A stretch of 36,258 bases of DNA from a virus: the IMG/VR virus record IMGVR_UViG_3300034683_000120, positions 1 to 36,258 of that record. One strand, given 5' to 3'. This document shows, piece after piece, positions 1-6,745 of the stretch. Within the stretch, counting starts at the first letter, position 1; each line of letters opens with the position of its first letter. A program made the position numbers and the translations under genes. The notes under the pieces are model-generated. The model did no database searches, was not told the origin of the DNA, and worked only from the letters and a program-made list of their open reading frames with translations.

Positions 1-42
1 TGTTGGCTCGTTCACTTCAAGAGCGAACAATACTTCAAGAAT

Positions 43-127
43 GCGGTAGTGGTGGAATTTGGTAGACACGCTAGCTTGAGGTGCTAGTGGGAGAAATCTT
101 GTGCTGGTTCAAGTCCAGTCTACCGCA
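43..127 (+). tRNA. tRNA-Leu (anticodon GAG), phage attachment site
   Basis: The sequence folds as a leucine tRNA of 85 nt. The acceptor stem GCGGTAG (43-49) pairs with CTACCGC (120-126). The anticodon arm is CTAGC, loop TTGAGGT, GCTAG, with GAG at 78-80. A long variable arm and a T arm with loop TTCAAGT follow. CCA is not encoded. The gene is intact on the left side of the prophage; bases 74-127 are repeated at the right junction, so integration occurred within this gene and left it functional. Confidence 0.97.
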
Positions 128-200
128 AGCGGGAATCCTTTTCTGTATATGGAAATAGCAGGGAGGGGTTCCTTTTTTATTGTGAACCATCCCTTGCAAT
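74..200 (+). repeat. attL: attL: 127-bp direct repeat
   Basis: Bases 74-200 are identical to 36132-36258. The repeat starts in the anticodon arm of tRNA-Leu and runs through the tRNA end and its terminator. Base 73 differs from 36131. The second copy ends at the window edge, so the repeat could be longer. Such repeats form when a phage that carries a copy of a tRNA 3' end integrates into that tRNA gene. Confidence 0.96.
132..178 (+). terminator. Probable tRNA terminator inside att repeat
   Basis: GGAATCC (132-138) can pair with GGGTTCC (166-172, one G-T pair) and is followed by six T (173-178). The position directly after tRNA-Leu suits a factor-independent terminator. The loop of about 27 nt is long, so this is moderately supported. 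It lies within the duplicated att segment, so both junctions carry it. Confidence 0.55.
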
Positions 201-222
201 TACAGAAGGTCGGCACTATAGT
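194..222 (+). promoter_or_regulatory. Integrase promoter (TTGCAA-N17-TATAGT)
   Basis: The -35-like TTGCAA (194-199) and -10-like TATAGT (217-222) are 17 bp apart and point at the integrase start at 242. The -35 is the last part of the att repeat and the -10 is in phage-specific DNA. The -10 lies within the paired CGGCAC sites at 211-228, so a protein bound there would block transcription. Confidence 0.55.
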
Positions 223-228
223 CGGCAC
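211..228 (+). repeat. Left pair of CGGCAC repeats, candidate integrase arm sites
   Basis: CGGCAC occurs at 211-216 and 223-228, 12 bp apart. The same pair with the same 12-bp spacing is found inside the right junction at 35995-36012. One pair on each side of the att core fits arm-type sites of a tyrosine integrase. This is inferred from symmetry and position only. Confidence 0.5.
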
Positions 229-241
229 AAGGGAGGAAAGC

Positions 242-1372
242 ATGAGACAACCATTCACATTAACCAAGGTAGGAAGCACCTGGTATTACTTAGCCTATGA
301 TAAGCAAGGCAAGCGGCGTAGGTATTCCACCGGACAAACAAACAAAAGCGCAGCCAATGCATATTGCATGGCGCTGCTCAAAGAGGATGCTCTCATACCA
401 GGGCGGAGTAATAAACTAACATTCGGTGAGTTTGCCGAGCCTTTTTGGATCTGGGATAGGTGCCCTATTGTCACCGACAAAATATTGAGGGGTTATAAGT
501 TTTCTCAGACCCTTTGCCGCAATAATCGCCATAGCATGAGAAAGAATGTCCTACCAGTGTTTAAGGATTGCCTTCTCACGGACATCACGCCGGATATGAT
601 AAACAGGTGGCTTCTGGGTCTTATCAAGATTAGGATCATTAAGGGTAAACGCTACCCTCCCTTGGCAAATAGCACGGCGAACAAGATGCTAAGGATGCTC
701 AAAGATATGCTAGATGTCGCTGTGAAGAGAGAACTGATCCCCAGTAATCCAGCTAAAAGCGTCCACAAGCTAGCTGACAATTATAGGAAAAGAGGAACCT
801 TTACTGTCGAGGAAGCTAAGCGTATCCTGGAGAACAAAGATGCATGGGATAACCCTCTTGCTTGGCTGGGGTCTTACCTATCAGCTATGACAGGCATGAG
901 ACAAGGTGAAATTCGCGCTCTGGTAAAAGAAGATGTAAAAGATAGCTATCTAGTAATCACCCACTCCTATGATCGCACACTGGGAACTAAGAGCACTAAA
1001 GCAGACAAGGAAAGACAGATACCGATCCCCGGCAAACTGAGGGATGAGCTGCTTCGCTGGGCCCCAGAGAAGGGATTTATCTTTTCTGTTGATAACGGAG
1101 TCTCCCCGGTTTCGCCGGATAGTTTGCTTGATGGATTATACGCAAGGCTGGAAGATTTAGGGATCGATCACGAGAAGCGCAATCTATGTTTCCACTCCTG
1201 GAGGCACTTCTTCAATACGAGGCTGATTGCATCGGGAGTACAGGGAGAAATCACCCGCGCTATTGTAGGCCATGAGAGCGAGGATATGACCGAGAGATAT
1301 CTACATTTAACTGCAAGTGACATGGAGGTAGTAGCTAGGGTACAGAATGAATTAGTAAAGGTGGTGGGATAA
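242..1372 (+). CDS. int: Tyrosine site-specific integrase
   Basis: A 376-residue phage integrase that catalyses recombination between attP and the tRNA-Leu gene. The N-terminal part (about residues 1-60) looks like an arm-binding domain, followed by a SAM-like core-binding domain (about 65-170) and the catalytic domain. The catalytic set is visible: Arg220 in TGMRQGE, a Lys near 250-253, His318 and Arg321 in HSWRH, His344 in GHES and Tyr353 in ERYLH. The ATG at 242 is chosen because GGGAGG lies just before it. The reading frame stays open upstream into the tRNA, but that part has no ribosome site and lies in the att repeat. It is the only large + strand gene on the left and is convergent with the leftward phage operon, separated from it by a terminator. 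Confidence 0.95.
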   Translation: MRQPFTLTKVGSTWYYLAYDKQGKRRRYSTGQTNKSAANAYCMALLKEDALIPGRSNKLTFGEFAEPFWIWDRCPIVTDKILRGYKFSQTLCRNNRHSMRKNVLPVFKDCLLTDITPDMINRWLLGLIKIRIIKGKRYPPLANSTANKMLRMLKDMLDVAVKRELIPSNPAKSVHKLADNYRKRGTFTVEEAKRILENKDAWDNPLAWLGSYLSAMTGMRQGEIRALVKEDVKDSYLVITHSYDRTLGTKSTKADKERQIPIPGKLRDELLRWAPEKGFIFSVDNGVSPVSPDSLLDGLYARLEDLGIDHEKRNLCFHSWRHFFNTRLIASGVQGEITRAIVGHESEDMTERYLHLTASDMEVVARVQNELVKVVG

Positions 1373-1437
1373 ACTTTACGCCACCTAATCTTGGCTGTGT
1401 TTAGTTTTTACAAGAAATGACTGCTTTCGTAAAGCAA

Positions 1438-1467
1438 GCCCCCGGCTTATCACCGAGGGCTTTTTTT
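1438..1467 (+). terminator. Terminator after integrase
   Basis: GCC-CCCGG (1438-1445), a 7-nt loop and CCG-A-GGGC (1453-1460) form a GC-rich stem followed by seven T (1461-1467). It separates the integrase from the convergent leftward operon and may work for both strands. Its T-run overlaps the last bases of the - strand gene at 1466. Confidence 0.8.
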
Positions 1468-1993
1468 ACAATGATATCTTAACTACTATCCCCCCACCAG
1501 CGCCGATGAGCACCCCGTATGCAGCTCCTTTGGAACCAGCAATCAAGTAACCGGTTACTCCTCCAGCCACAGCTCCAACCAGACCGTAAAGCATATATGC
1601 TTGGACTTCTATGGTCTTATCCTGGTCAGAAATCCGCTGGCGCATCCACGCCATATCTTCGGGCAAGCTCCCTAACGATGTCAGTGATTGTGTGATGCCC
1701 GTCTGCGAGGCTTGCAGCTGTTCCAAGAGCGTCTTCGACCCCTGTTGACCCAGCGTCAACTGCGTCAGCGATGTTTCCAGCTGTTCCTTGAGCATCTGAT
1801 ACTGAGGATCCTGCTGCTGTAAGGCTTGAAACAGCATCCCCCACAATTCTTCTGTCGGCACGCTTTCGAGCCCATTCTGCGAGGGAAGCGAGGAGCCGCT
1901 TGCCTCCGAATGCAATGGAGCCGAGCACAAGAGCACCAGCAACAAGATAAAACCAATGGCCTTTGATCCAAAGTGTGATTTTCTGCACATCAT
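1466..1993 (-). CDS. Membrane protein, coiled coil between two TM segments (possible lysis protein)
   Basis: A protein of 175 residues. A hydrophobic N-terminal segment (about residues 12-27) looks like a signal sequence or anchor; a cysteine occurs in it but the preceding residues (VLL) are not a standard lipobox. A Gln/Leu-rich coiled-coil-like middle (about 40-125) follows, then a glycine-rich hydrophobic C-terminus (about 132-172) with GAVAGG and GAGGG patterns typical of glycine-zipper membrane segments. The ATG at 1993 overlaps the stop of the upstream holin-like gene (ATGA); a second ATG at 1990 has better spacing from AAGGAG. A second frame, 1626-1988, lies wholly within it. Function is not recognised. 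Its place at the end of the late operon suggests lysis or superinfection control. Confidence 0.6.
   Translation of the reverse strand: MMCRKSHFGSKAIGFILLLVLLCSAPLHSEASGSSLPSQNGLESVPTEELWGMLFQALQQQDPQYQMLKEQLETSLTQLTLGQQGSKTLLEQLQASQTGITQSLTSLGSLPEDMAWMRQRISDQDKTIEVQAYMLYGLVGAVAGGVTGYLIAGSKGAAYGVLIGAGGGIVVKISL
1626..1988 (-). CDS. Nested membrane-anchored protein in a second frame (spanin-like arrangement)
   Basis: A frame of 120 residues contained completely within the 1466-1993 gene. The GTG start at 1988 lies 7 nt after AAGGAG, the best spacing of the starts in this cluster. One N-terminal TM segment (about residues 12-28, WFYLVAGALVLG) is followed by a basic stretch with KR, RKRADRR and then an Ala/Ser/Asp-rich tail ending in a charged helix. 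Two overlapping membrane proteins in the lysis region resemble the Rz/Rz1 spanin layout, but no lipobox is seen in either frame. If only one frame is real, the choice between them is open; its protein-like composition and start site argue that it is not chance. Confidence 0.45.
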   Translation of the reverse strand: MQKITLWIKGHWFYLVAGALVLGSIAFGGKRLLASLAEWARKRADRRIVGDAVSSLTAAGSSVSDAQGTAGNIADAVDAGSTGVEDALGTAASLADGHHTITDIVRELARRYGVDAPADF

Positions 1994-2253
1994 GACTCCT
2001 TCTTCGGTCGAGCGAGGAAGTCAGCCCCTGCCTGAGAGATGAAGATGATCAACCAGGACCACCCCATTTGTCCGACGGAGTACCACCCCGACCACCCCAT
2101 TACAAAGGTTTGATTTCCTACTGCCAGCAATAGAGATAGAGCTAAGGCAACAGAGATGATCTCAACCTTAGTAGCTTTTCCTTTTCGGCCCTTTTTGTAG
2201 ATCCTCATCAAGAATCCTAAACAAATCGCAATCAAATAAATCAAATTTTCCAT
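1990..2253 (-). CDS. Small integral membrane protein, holin candidate
   Basis: A protein of 87 residues with hydrophobic segments at about residues 2-17, 30-48 and 64-76, separated by a basic loop (KKGRKGKATK). Size, two to three TM segments and a charged C-terminus (RPKKES) fit a phage holin, which makes membrane holes at lysis time. The ATG at 2253 is preceded by AGGAGG at 8 nt. The stop overlaps the next start (ATGA), so it is coupled to the downstream membrane proteins. There is no endolysin beside it, which weakens the assignment. Confidence 0.5.
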   Translation of the reverse strand: MENLIYLIAICLGFLMRIYKKGRKGKATKVEIISVALALSLLLAVGNQTFVMGWSGWYSVGQMGWSWLIIFISQAGADFLARPKKES

Positions 2254-2345
2254 CCTAAACACCTCCTAGTGTTTCACTCTCATACACTCTCCAACGCAAG
2301 CACTCGTGCTTCTAGGTCGCCTCTCACTATTTCTTCCCATTCCAT

Positions 2346-2684
2346 TCATTGCGCCAGTAGTGCCTCAAGTGCATTGATCTCATTCCTGGTATCGATTCTT
2401 TGCTGAACGATTTCTGGATATTTGGTATTTACATCCAGCCCTTCTTCTGCACATTTCAGATGGATCCAGTCGGTTGAATAAAGGAAATCCTTGAGCTCCG
2501 GTATCCTTTGCCTTGCATAGAGTAGCTCAAAAGTTTCATTTCCTGTTGTCCTGAAGTAATCACATTCATACTCAGTGACAGGACCATTGTCGGTTTCCCT
2601 GGTTACCGGTTCGAAGTTACCTCGAAGCTCTCTTACGTTTCCGAATACAAATTCTGTTTGCATCGTGTCCACGGTCATCCGCAT
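2346..2684 (-). CDS. Unknown protein coupled to the DGR reverse transcriptase
   Basis: A protein of 112 residues. The ATG at 2684 follows GGAGG by 7 nt and overlaps the last 10 bases of the reverse transcriptase gene, so the two are probably translated together. The protein is acidic and ends in a helical stretch (EINALEALLAQ). The segment around STDWIHLK followed by an arginine/asparagine helix resembles small chaperone-like proteins found after tail fibre genes; this is an impression from the pattern. It does not look like Avd, the usual DGR accessory protein, which is basic and a four-helix bundle. It could be a fibre assembly factor or a DGR accessory of another kind. Confidence 0.65.
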   Translation of the reverse strand: MRMTVDTMQTEFVFGNVRELRGNFEPVTRETDNGPVTEYECDYFRTTGNETFELLYARQRIPELKDFLYSTDWIHLKCAEEGLDVNTKYPEIVQQRIDTRNEINALEALLAQ

Positions 2685-3715
2685 TTTGCTACCTCCTTGA
2701 GGTTGTTTTCGTATATGGTGTTCTGTATCCTTGAGAACATTCGTCTGCAATCCGAGTGTTCGAAGAATCCTTTTCTCGACAGGAGCGACCTTGCTTTCTT
2801 TGGAGTGATATGGCCATTGTCTATCTTATCGCAAAGCCTACGTGTCATGAGATAGTTGTTTCTCCTCAGGTCCTGCTTGCCGTTCCTGTGGGTACGGTAG
2901 CCGAGCATGTCGATGAAATGCCCTTCCCATTTGAAAATCCTATACTTCCCGTGACCATCCTTTTTTGGGGAAAGCCCAAGATTCAGTAGCTCAATATCGA
3001 TGTATCTAAAAGCCTTTTCTGCTTTTCTTCTTGAATTGAATAACAGGAGCATATCATCCACATACCTCAGATAGAACTTGACCTGTAGCTGTTCCTTTAC
3101 GAAATGGTCGAAATCAGAAAGATAGAAAAGAGCACACCACTGGTTGAAATATGAACCAAGAGTTATTCCCTTGTGCTCCTCATTCGTATCGTGGATCAGT
3201 ATTGTTCTGATGAGGTTCATCAACTTCTTATCCCTGATTCGCTCTGCATATTTCTCTATCAGTTTATCCACATCAATATTGTTGTAGTATTTCTTTATAT
3301 CCAGCTGAAGGACCCACTTTGTTCCTCGTTGCTGTGACCAGTGCTTGAGCAGGTTCTTGCCGTATTCGATTCCCCGGTCACGTATGTTTGCTACTGAATG
3401 CTTGATGAAGTGCTGCATGTATCTCTCCCGAAGGCATTCAACAATCATCCAATGCACAATCTGGTCACGGAAGGCAGGACAGGATATCTCCCTTTTCTTC
3501 TTTGCGTTCTTGTCGTACTTGACCATCTTTTTCTGTGGTCTCGGGTAATAGGTTCCGTCAATCAATTCACCCAGCAATTGCTTCTGGGCTTTCTCTTCAC
3601 CCATGTTGATGACAGACACCCTAGAGCGCTTGTTTTCGCTTGCCAACATATAGGCTATCTTCAGGTTTTCCATTGTTGCAAATTCACTGAAGGTTATCTC
3701 TTTCCATGTAATCAT
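2675..3715 (-). CDS. DGR reverse transcriptase
   Basis: A 346-residue reverse transcriptase of the diversity-generating retroelement type. The palm motifs are visible: LDIKKYYNNID with Asp139, and YVDD (218-221) followed by hydrophobics. Between them LGSYFNQ (186-192) takes the place where DGR enzymes carry LGxxxSQ and group II intron enzymes QGxxxSP; the Asn for Ser is unusual. There is no maturase or nuclease domain, and the size is typical for DGR enzymes. The ATG at 3715 has AAGGA about 7 nt upstream. The gene lies 112 bp downstream of the template repeat and follows the fibre gene on the same strand. In known DGRs this enzyme copies the template RNA with errors opposite adenine, and the cDNA replaces the variable repeat. 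Confidence 0.95.
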   Translation of the reverse strand: MITWKEITFSEFATMENLKIAYMLASENKRSRVSVINMGEEKAQKQLLGELIDGTYYPRPQKKMVKYDKNAKKKREISCPAFRDQIVHWMIVECLRERYMQHFIKHSVANIRDRGIEYGKNLLKHWSQQRGTKWVLQLDIKKYYNNIDVDKLIEKYAERIRDKKLMNLIRTILIHDTNEEHKGITLGSYFNQWCALFYLSDFDHFVKEQLQVKFYLRYVDDMLLLFNSRRKAEKAFRYIDIELLNLGLSPKKDGHGKYRIFKWEGHFIDMLGYRTHRNGKQDLRRNNYLMTRRLCDKIDNGHITPKKARSLLSRKGFFEHSDCRRMFSRIQNTIYENNLKEVAKCG

Positions 3716-3827
3716 TCGTTTATCCTTACATTCATCAGCTTTCGCATTGTTTCAGCTACCGGCAGATTTTTGTTAATGTATTTTCCAAAAGGAGGACGAT
3801 TGCTTGCTTCAGTAAGTCTTTGATAAG

Positions 3828-3938
3828 GATAAGGCGGGACCCGATGTTGTGGTTGGAGTTCCCCGGCGCATAGTTACCACTGCAGTAGAAGAGGGAAACA
3901 TTGCCACCATTGTTCCAGTTGCCACCGGAGTGCAAAAT
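3828..3938 (-). repeat. DGR template repeat (TR)
   Basis: 111 bp that align without gaps to the variable repeat at 4022-4132 (offset 194) with 14 mismatches. On the coding strand the TR has 24 adenines and all 14 mismatches fall on them. The TR is rich in AAC/AAT codons at positions that are varied in the target. It lies between the fibre gene and the reverse transcriptase. A short open frame runs through it but is not expected to be a gene. The bases nearest the RT (3828-3844) show no change and should hold the initiation region for homology. Confidence 0.96.
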
Positions 3939-3985
3939 CGCTTGCAAGCAAACACCCTGAAAAAAAATTTTCAAAAACCGACAGG

Positions 3986-4006
3986 GCAGGGGTTGCGCAC
4001 CCCTGC
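3986..4006 (-). other. Hairpin downstream of variable repeat
   Basis: An 8-bp perfect stem, GCAGGGGT paired with ACCCCTGC, and a 5-nt loop lie 15 bases after the end of the variable repeat. In the Bordetella phage DGR a hairpin of similar stem length just after the variable repeat aids target recognition. Ten bases further on is a T-rich run (GGTTTTTG), so it may also act as a terminator for the fibre gene. Confidence 0.75.
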
Positions 4007-4015
4007 ACCCCCGAA

Positions 4016-6235
4016 CTAACCGATAAGGCGGGACCCGACGTAGAGGTCGGAGCTCCCCGGCGCATAGTAACCACTGCAGCAGAAGAGGGAAACAATGCCA
4101 CCAGAGATCCAGCCGCCACCGGAGCGCAAAATGCGGACACCGTCGTATGTAGCAGTGAAATTGTACACATATGCTGCATAGAACGTTCCAGAGCCTGCTG
4201 CTCCTCCTATCACTATTACATAGTCAACAGAGCCTTGGTCAGTCACGAATGGCTTACGTGTAAGCTGGTAGCCATTGCCATCAAAATACTCTCCATCTCC
4301 TGTGTAAATCCATCCTGCATCAGAGCGCGGGTCGGTTACGTTGTATTTGCTCTGGTCAAAGCAGATATAGTAAGCACCATTATACCGGGCAAAACCATAG
4401 GTAAAGCTCCATACATTGCCCCAGAGGTCCCAGATGCCACGATAGGATACGTGTGACCGTGATTCACTTCCGAATTGCAGGATGTAACCTGAGCCACCTC
4501 CCAGTGCGTCAATCTGGGAAGAGGGAACCGGTTGTCCCCAGCTTACTATTGATGTTGTACCTGCTGTAGAGTTGAAAGCTGCTCCATCAACGGTGATTCT
4601 CTTGTTCGATGCGTCATAATCGGCAATCGCTGTGATTTTTCGGTTTGCTGCAACGCTGTTGTTTGAATATGCAGTTCCAATCTGCATGACCATGCCAACA
4701 TACATGTTGGTAGCCCCTGCATTCGGAATAATAATGCTGGTTGCGCCGGTCTGGCTCACTGAGCAGACAAATTCACTACCGCTACCGTATGGCATGCCGG
4801 AGTTGATTCCCTGCCCGAATTTCGCTTTCTGGTCCCAGTCCCCAGCTTCCACTGCCATCAGCAATCCCAGCTTATGACGAGTCGCAGAATCATCGAGCCA
4901 CCAGCCACCATCACCCTTTGCATATGCGGTAGTGATGAATGAGGTGTACGTCCTATTTACTTCAATTCCCATATCCGGTTTTGACCGCAACTCTGTATCG
5001 TATCCAGCAGGAACGCGACCAACAAGACGGTACTCAACAGGTTTGCCATCCTTATCCAACCATGCCGGATAAAATCCAACAACAGGCTGTGTGGCTATAC
5101 GAATATGACGGACGTTGTCAACATCGATATAATCTTGGAACCAAAATTGCGGAATGAGTGTCATATACTCACCGTCTACGGAAGAGTAATTACTATCTCC
5201 AAGTTCTGCCAAAATGTTCTTATTGCTATCCACCTTTACCTGCTTGATACCTTTCCACGGATAGTAGTTGTCAAAGTCTGATGCAATTGCGTTCACTCCA
5301 TCAGGAGTCCCGAAATTCAGTCCTACAGCCATGTCTGTACGTGTGTATGTATCAGTGTCATTGTCCCATTCCAAACCAAATATTTGCAGTGATTGGGTTT
5401 CTAAACGTGACACCCTTGTATCAATCGGGTCCACAGCATCCTTGACACTTTTGGCTACTGAGCCTTCGGTCTCGGAGTCGGCGTTGAGGGTGGTGATTGC
5501 ATCCTCATGGCTCTTCAGCGTGCCCCCCGTATAGCCCACACCCTTGATCGCTTCCAGTGAGTCGTCCACCAGCTTCTCAGAGGGGTAATGGGTGTCGTCT
5601 GGCGTCTCCTGAAAGGCTGTGACCTTGTTGTCCTGTATCTGGGCAATTGCATCCGCATTCCTCTTGACCGTCTCTGTTGTCCGTCCTGCTCCGGCAATGT
5701 CGGCAATGGCGGCGTCGACCAACGCTTTGAGGGCACTCAACTCAATCCAGTTTTCCAACGTGGTAGCTGGCGAGGCCGAGAGGATGAACACTTGGCTGGT
5801 GTCGGTCCTGATTGCCATGTCGCCTTGCTCTGCACCACTGGCAAGCATGGCGGCCTCCGAGTCCACAGGGAATACGTCCACCAATGCGATGGAGGGTATC
5901 TGGGTAGAGGGAATCTTGCCGTCAGAACCGAGAGTGGCAATGCCGTTGGGCTGTGCATACTTGGCAATCTCGGCGGCGATAGCATCAGAGAGAGCCTTCC
6001 CCTGCCGTGCGTCCAAGACCTTCCCAGGAACCGTGGTGGTGACATTGTTGACGACGTTCGTGACCTCCACCAAGGCTTGCCTCAGAAGGTCGAGGGAGAG
6101 CTTGTACTGGATATGGGTATCAGGGGCAACACCCGAACCGGTTCCTGTAGCCGGCTGGATCAGGATATTATACAGCCAGTCGAGGCTGGTTTTCTGTGTA
6201 TGTTGGTTTATCGATTGTACTGCTGCTTCGCTCAT
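4016..6235 (-). CDS. Tail fibre / adhesin with C-type-lectin-fold tip, DGR target
   Basis: A protein of 739 residues. The N-terminal 60 or so residues look like a tail attachment region. Residues about 75-290 carry fibre-type segments, with GLNFG-like and coiled-coil stretches and a typical phage fibre pattern (KVLDARQGKALSDAI, NGIATLGSDGKIP). The C-terminal half, with WDLWGNVWSF, RSGGGW, CSGYYAPGSSD and GSRLIG, matches the formylglycine-generating-enzyme type of C-type lectin fold used by DGR targets. The variable repeat encodes about residues 702-738, ending one codon before the stop. Varied residues are surface-type positions around the conserved SGG, APG and GSRLI scaffold. The ATG at 6235 overlaps the previous stop (ATGA) and follows GGAGG. 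Probably binds the host receptor. Confidence 0.93.
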   Translation of the reverse strand: MSEAAVQSINQHTQKTSLDWLYNILIQPATGTGSGVAPDTHIQYKLSLDLLRQALVEVTNVVNNVTTTVPGKVLDARQGKALSDAIAAEIAKYAQPNGIATLGSDGKIPSTQIPSIALVDVFPVDSEAAMLASGAEQGDMAIRTDTSQVFILSASPATTLENWIELSALKALVDAAIADIAGAGRTTETVKRNADAIAQIQDNKVTAFQETPDDTHYPSEKLVDDSLEAIKGVGYTGGTLKSHEDAITTLNADSETEGSVAKSVKDAVDPIDTRVSRLETQSLQIFGLEWDNDTDTYTRTDMAVGLNFGTPDGVNAIASDFDNYYPWKGIKQVKVDSNKNILAELGDSNYSSVDGEYMTLIPQFWFQDYIDVDNVRHIRIATQPVVGFYPAWLDKDGKPVEYRLVGRVPAGYDTELRSKPDMGIEVNRTYTSFITTAYAKGDGGWWLDDSATRHKLGLLMAVEAGDWDQKAKFGQGINSGMPYGSGSEFVCSVSQTGATSIIIPNAGATNMYVGMVMQIGTAYSNNSVAANRKITAIADYDASNKRITVDGAAFNSTAGTTSIVSWGQPVPSSQIDALGGGSGYILQFGSESRSHVSYRGIWDLWGNVWSFTYGFARYNGAYYICFDQSKYNVTDPRSDAGWIYTGDGEYFDGNGYQLTRKPFVTDQGSVDYVIVIGGAAGSGTFYAAYVYNFTATYDGVRILRSGGGWISGGIVSLFCCSGYYAPGSSDLYVGSRLIG
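4022..4132 (-). repeat. DGR variable repeat (VR)
   Basis: The 3' end of the fibre gene. Compared with the template, 12 codons differ and every one changes the residue: H to R, N to G, N to I, N to S, N to I, Y to C, N to Y, N to S, N to D, H to L, N to Y and I to V. All changes start from A. The unchanged 3' end (coding GGGTCCCGCCTTATC) is GC-rich and fits the initiation-of-homology segment. The pattern shows that the element has been active in the ancestry of this prophage. Confidence 0.96.
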
Positions 6236-6549
6236 TTTGTGCCTCCATCGAGAATCTTGATAATGTACTTGATGTCGTTTGCCATGACAGCCTGCTCGGT
6301 GCGCATCTCCGAGAGTTCAGATTGTGTAGACTTGTCCATGTTCCTTACCTCATCACGGATAAGGGCGTCCTCTGTCTTGCGTGCCTCCACCTCATGGTCA
6401 AGCTTTACCCCCATAGCCTCCACCGTCTGGGCTGTCTCATTAGTAAGGTCTATCGTCCGCACCGTAGAAGTAAAAAGAGGCACCACAATAACCAGTATCC
6501 CGAGAGCTTGTGCGAGCCGGGTCATCCAACATTTCTTACTGCTTTCCAT
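6232..6549 (-). CDS. Membrane-anchored coiled-coil protein
   Basis: A protein of 105 residues with one TM segment near the N-terminus (about residues 13-32, LAQALGILVIVVPLF), then a charged coiled-coil-like helix to the end. The ATG at 6549 is preferred because GGAGG lies 6 nt upstream. It overlaps the previous gene by 14 bases and the fibre gene by 4. The layout resembles phage membrane proteins such as haemolysin XhlA-type or spanin-like proteins, which are often near lysis genes. Family not established. Confidence 0.7.
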   Translation of the reverse strand: MESSKKCWMTRLAQALGILVIVVPLFTSTVRTIDLTNETAQTVEAMGVKLDHEVEARKTEDALIRDEVRNMDKSTQSELSEMRTEQAVMANDIKYIIKILDGGTK

Positions 6550-6745
6550 ATAAACCTCCAATGATCAAAGCCAGAGCAATACCGGCTGCATCTGCTAATA
6601 AGTCAAGGGCCATGTCCCTTGTGTCCTGATGTCCTGTATAAACATATCGGTCATACTCCCTGAGGAGGGCACATGCGACAGCTACATCGAGGCCGATGAA
6701 GGTGAGAACGAAACAGGCGGTAAAGTGCTTTGCTTTATCATTCAT
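6536..6745 (-). CDS. Small membrane protein with two TM segments
   Basis: A protein of 69 residues. Hydrophobic segments at about residues 7-26 and 49-65 flank a polar loop with REYDRY and two aspartates (DLLADAAG) at the start of the second helix. The HF...D..AD pattern recalls small VanZ/YfiM-like proteins; this is a weak resemblance. Good GGAGG at 6 nt before the ATG, which overlaps the previous stop. It could be a holin component, as it is beside another membrane protein. Confidence 0.65.
   Translation of the reverse strand: MNDKAKHFTACFVLTFIGLDVAVACALLREYDRYVYTGHQDTRDMALDLLADAAGIALALIIGGLYGKQ

Noticed and set aside
1-42. Imperfect inverted repeat (TGTTGGCTC and GAGCGAACA) before the tRNA
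   Set aside because: Host flank too short to decide between terminator and chance.
101-241. Upstream extension of the integrase frame to a GTG at 101 in the tRNA
   Set aside because: No ribosome site, lies in the tRNA and att repeat; ATG 242 has GGGAGG.
3756-3974. 72-codon frame through the template repeat
   Set aside because: It reads in the frame of the variable repeat because the template was copied from or matched to it; it lacks a ribosome site and its function is as template RNA.
5588-6553. 321-codon frame on + strand opposite the fibre gene
   Set aside because: Antisense to well supported fibre and coupled genes; Cys/Arg-rich composition typical of shadow frames.
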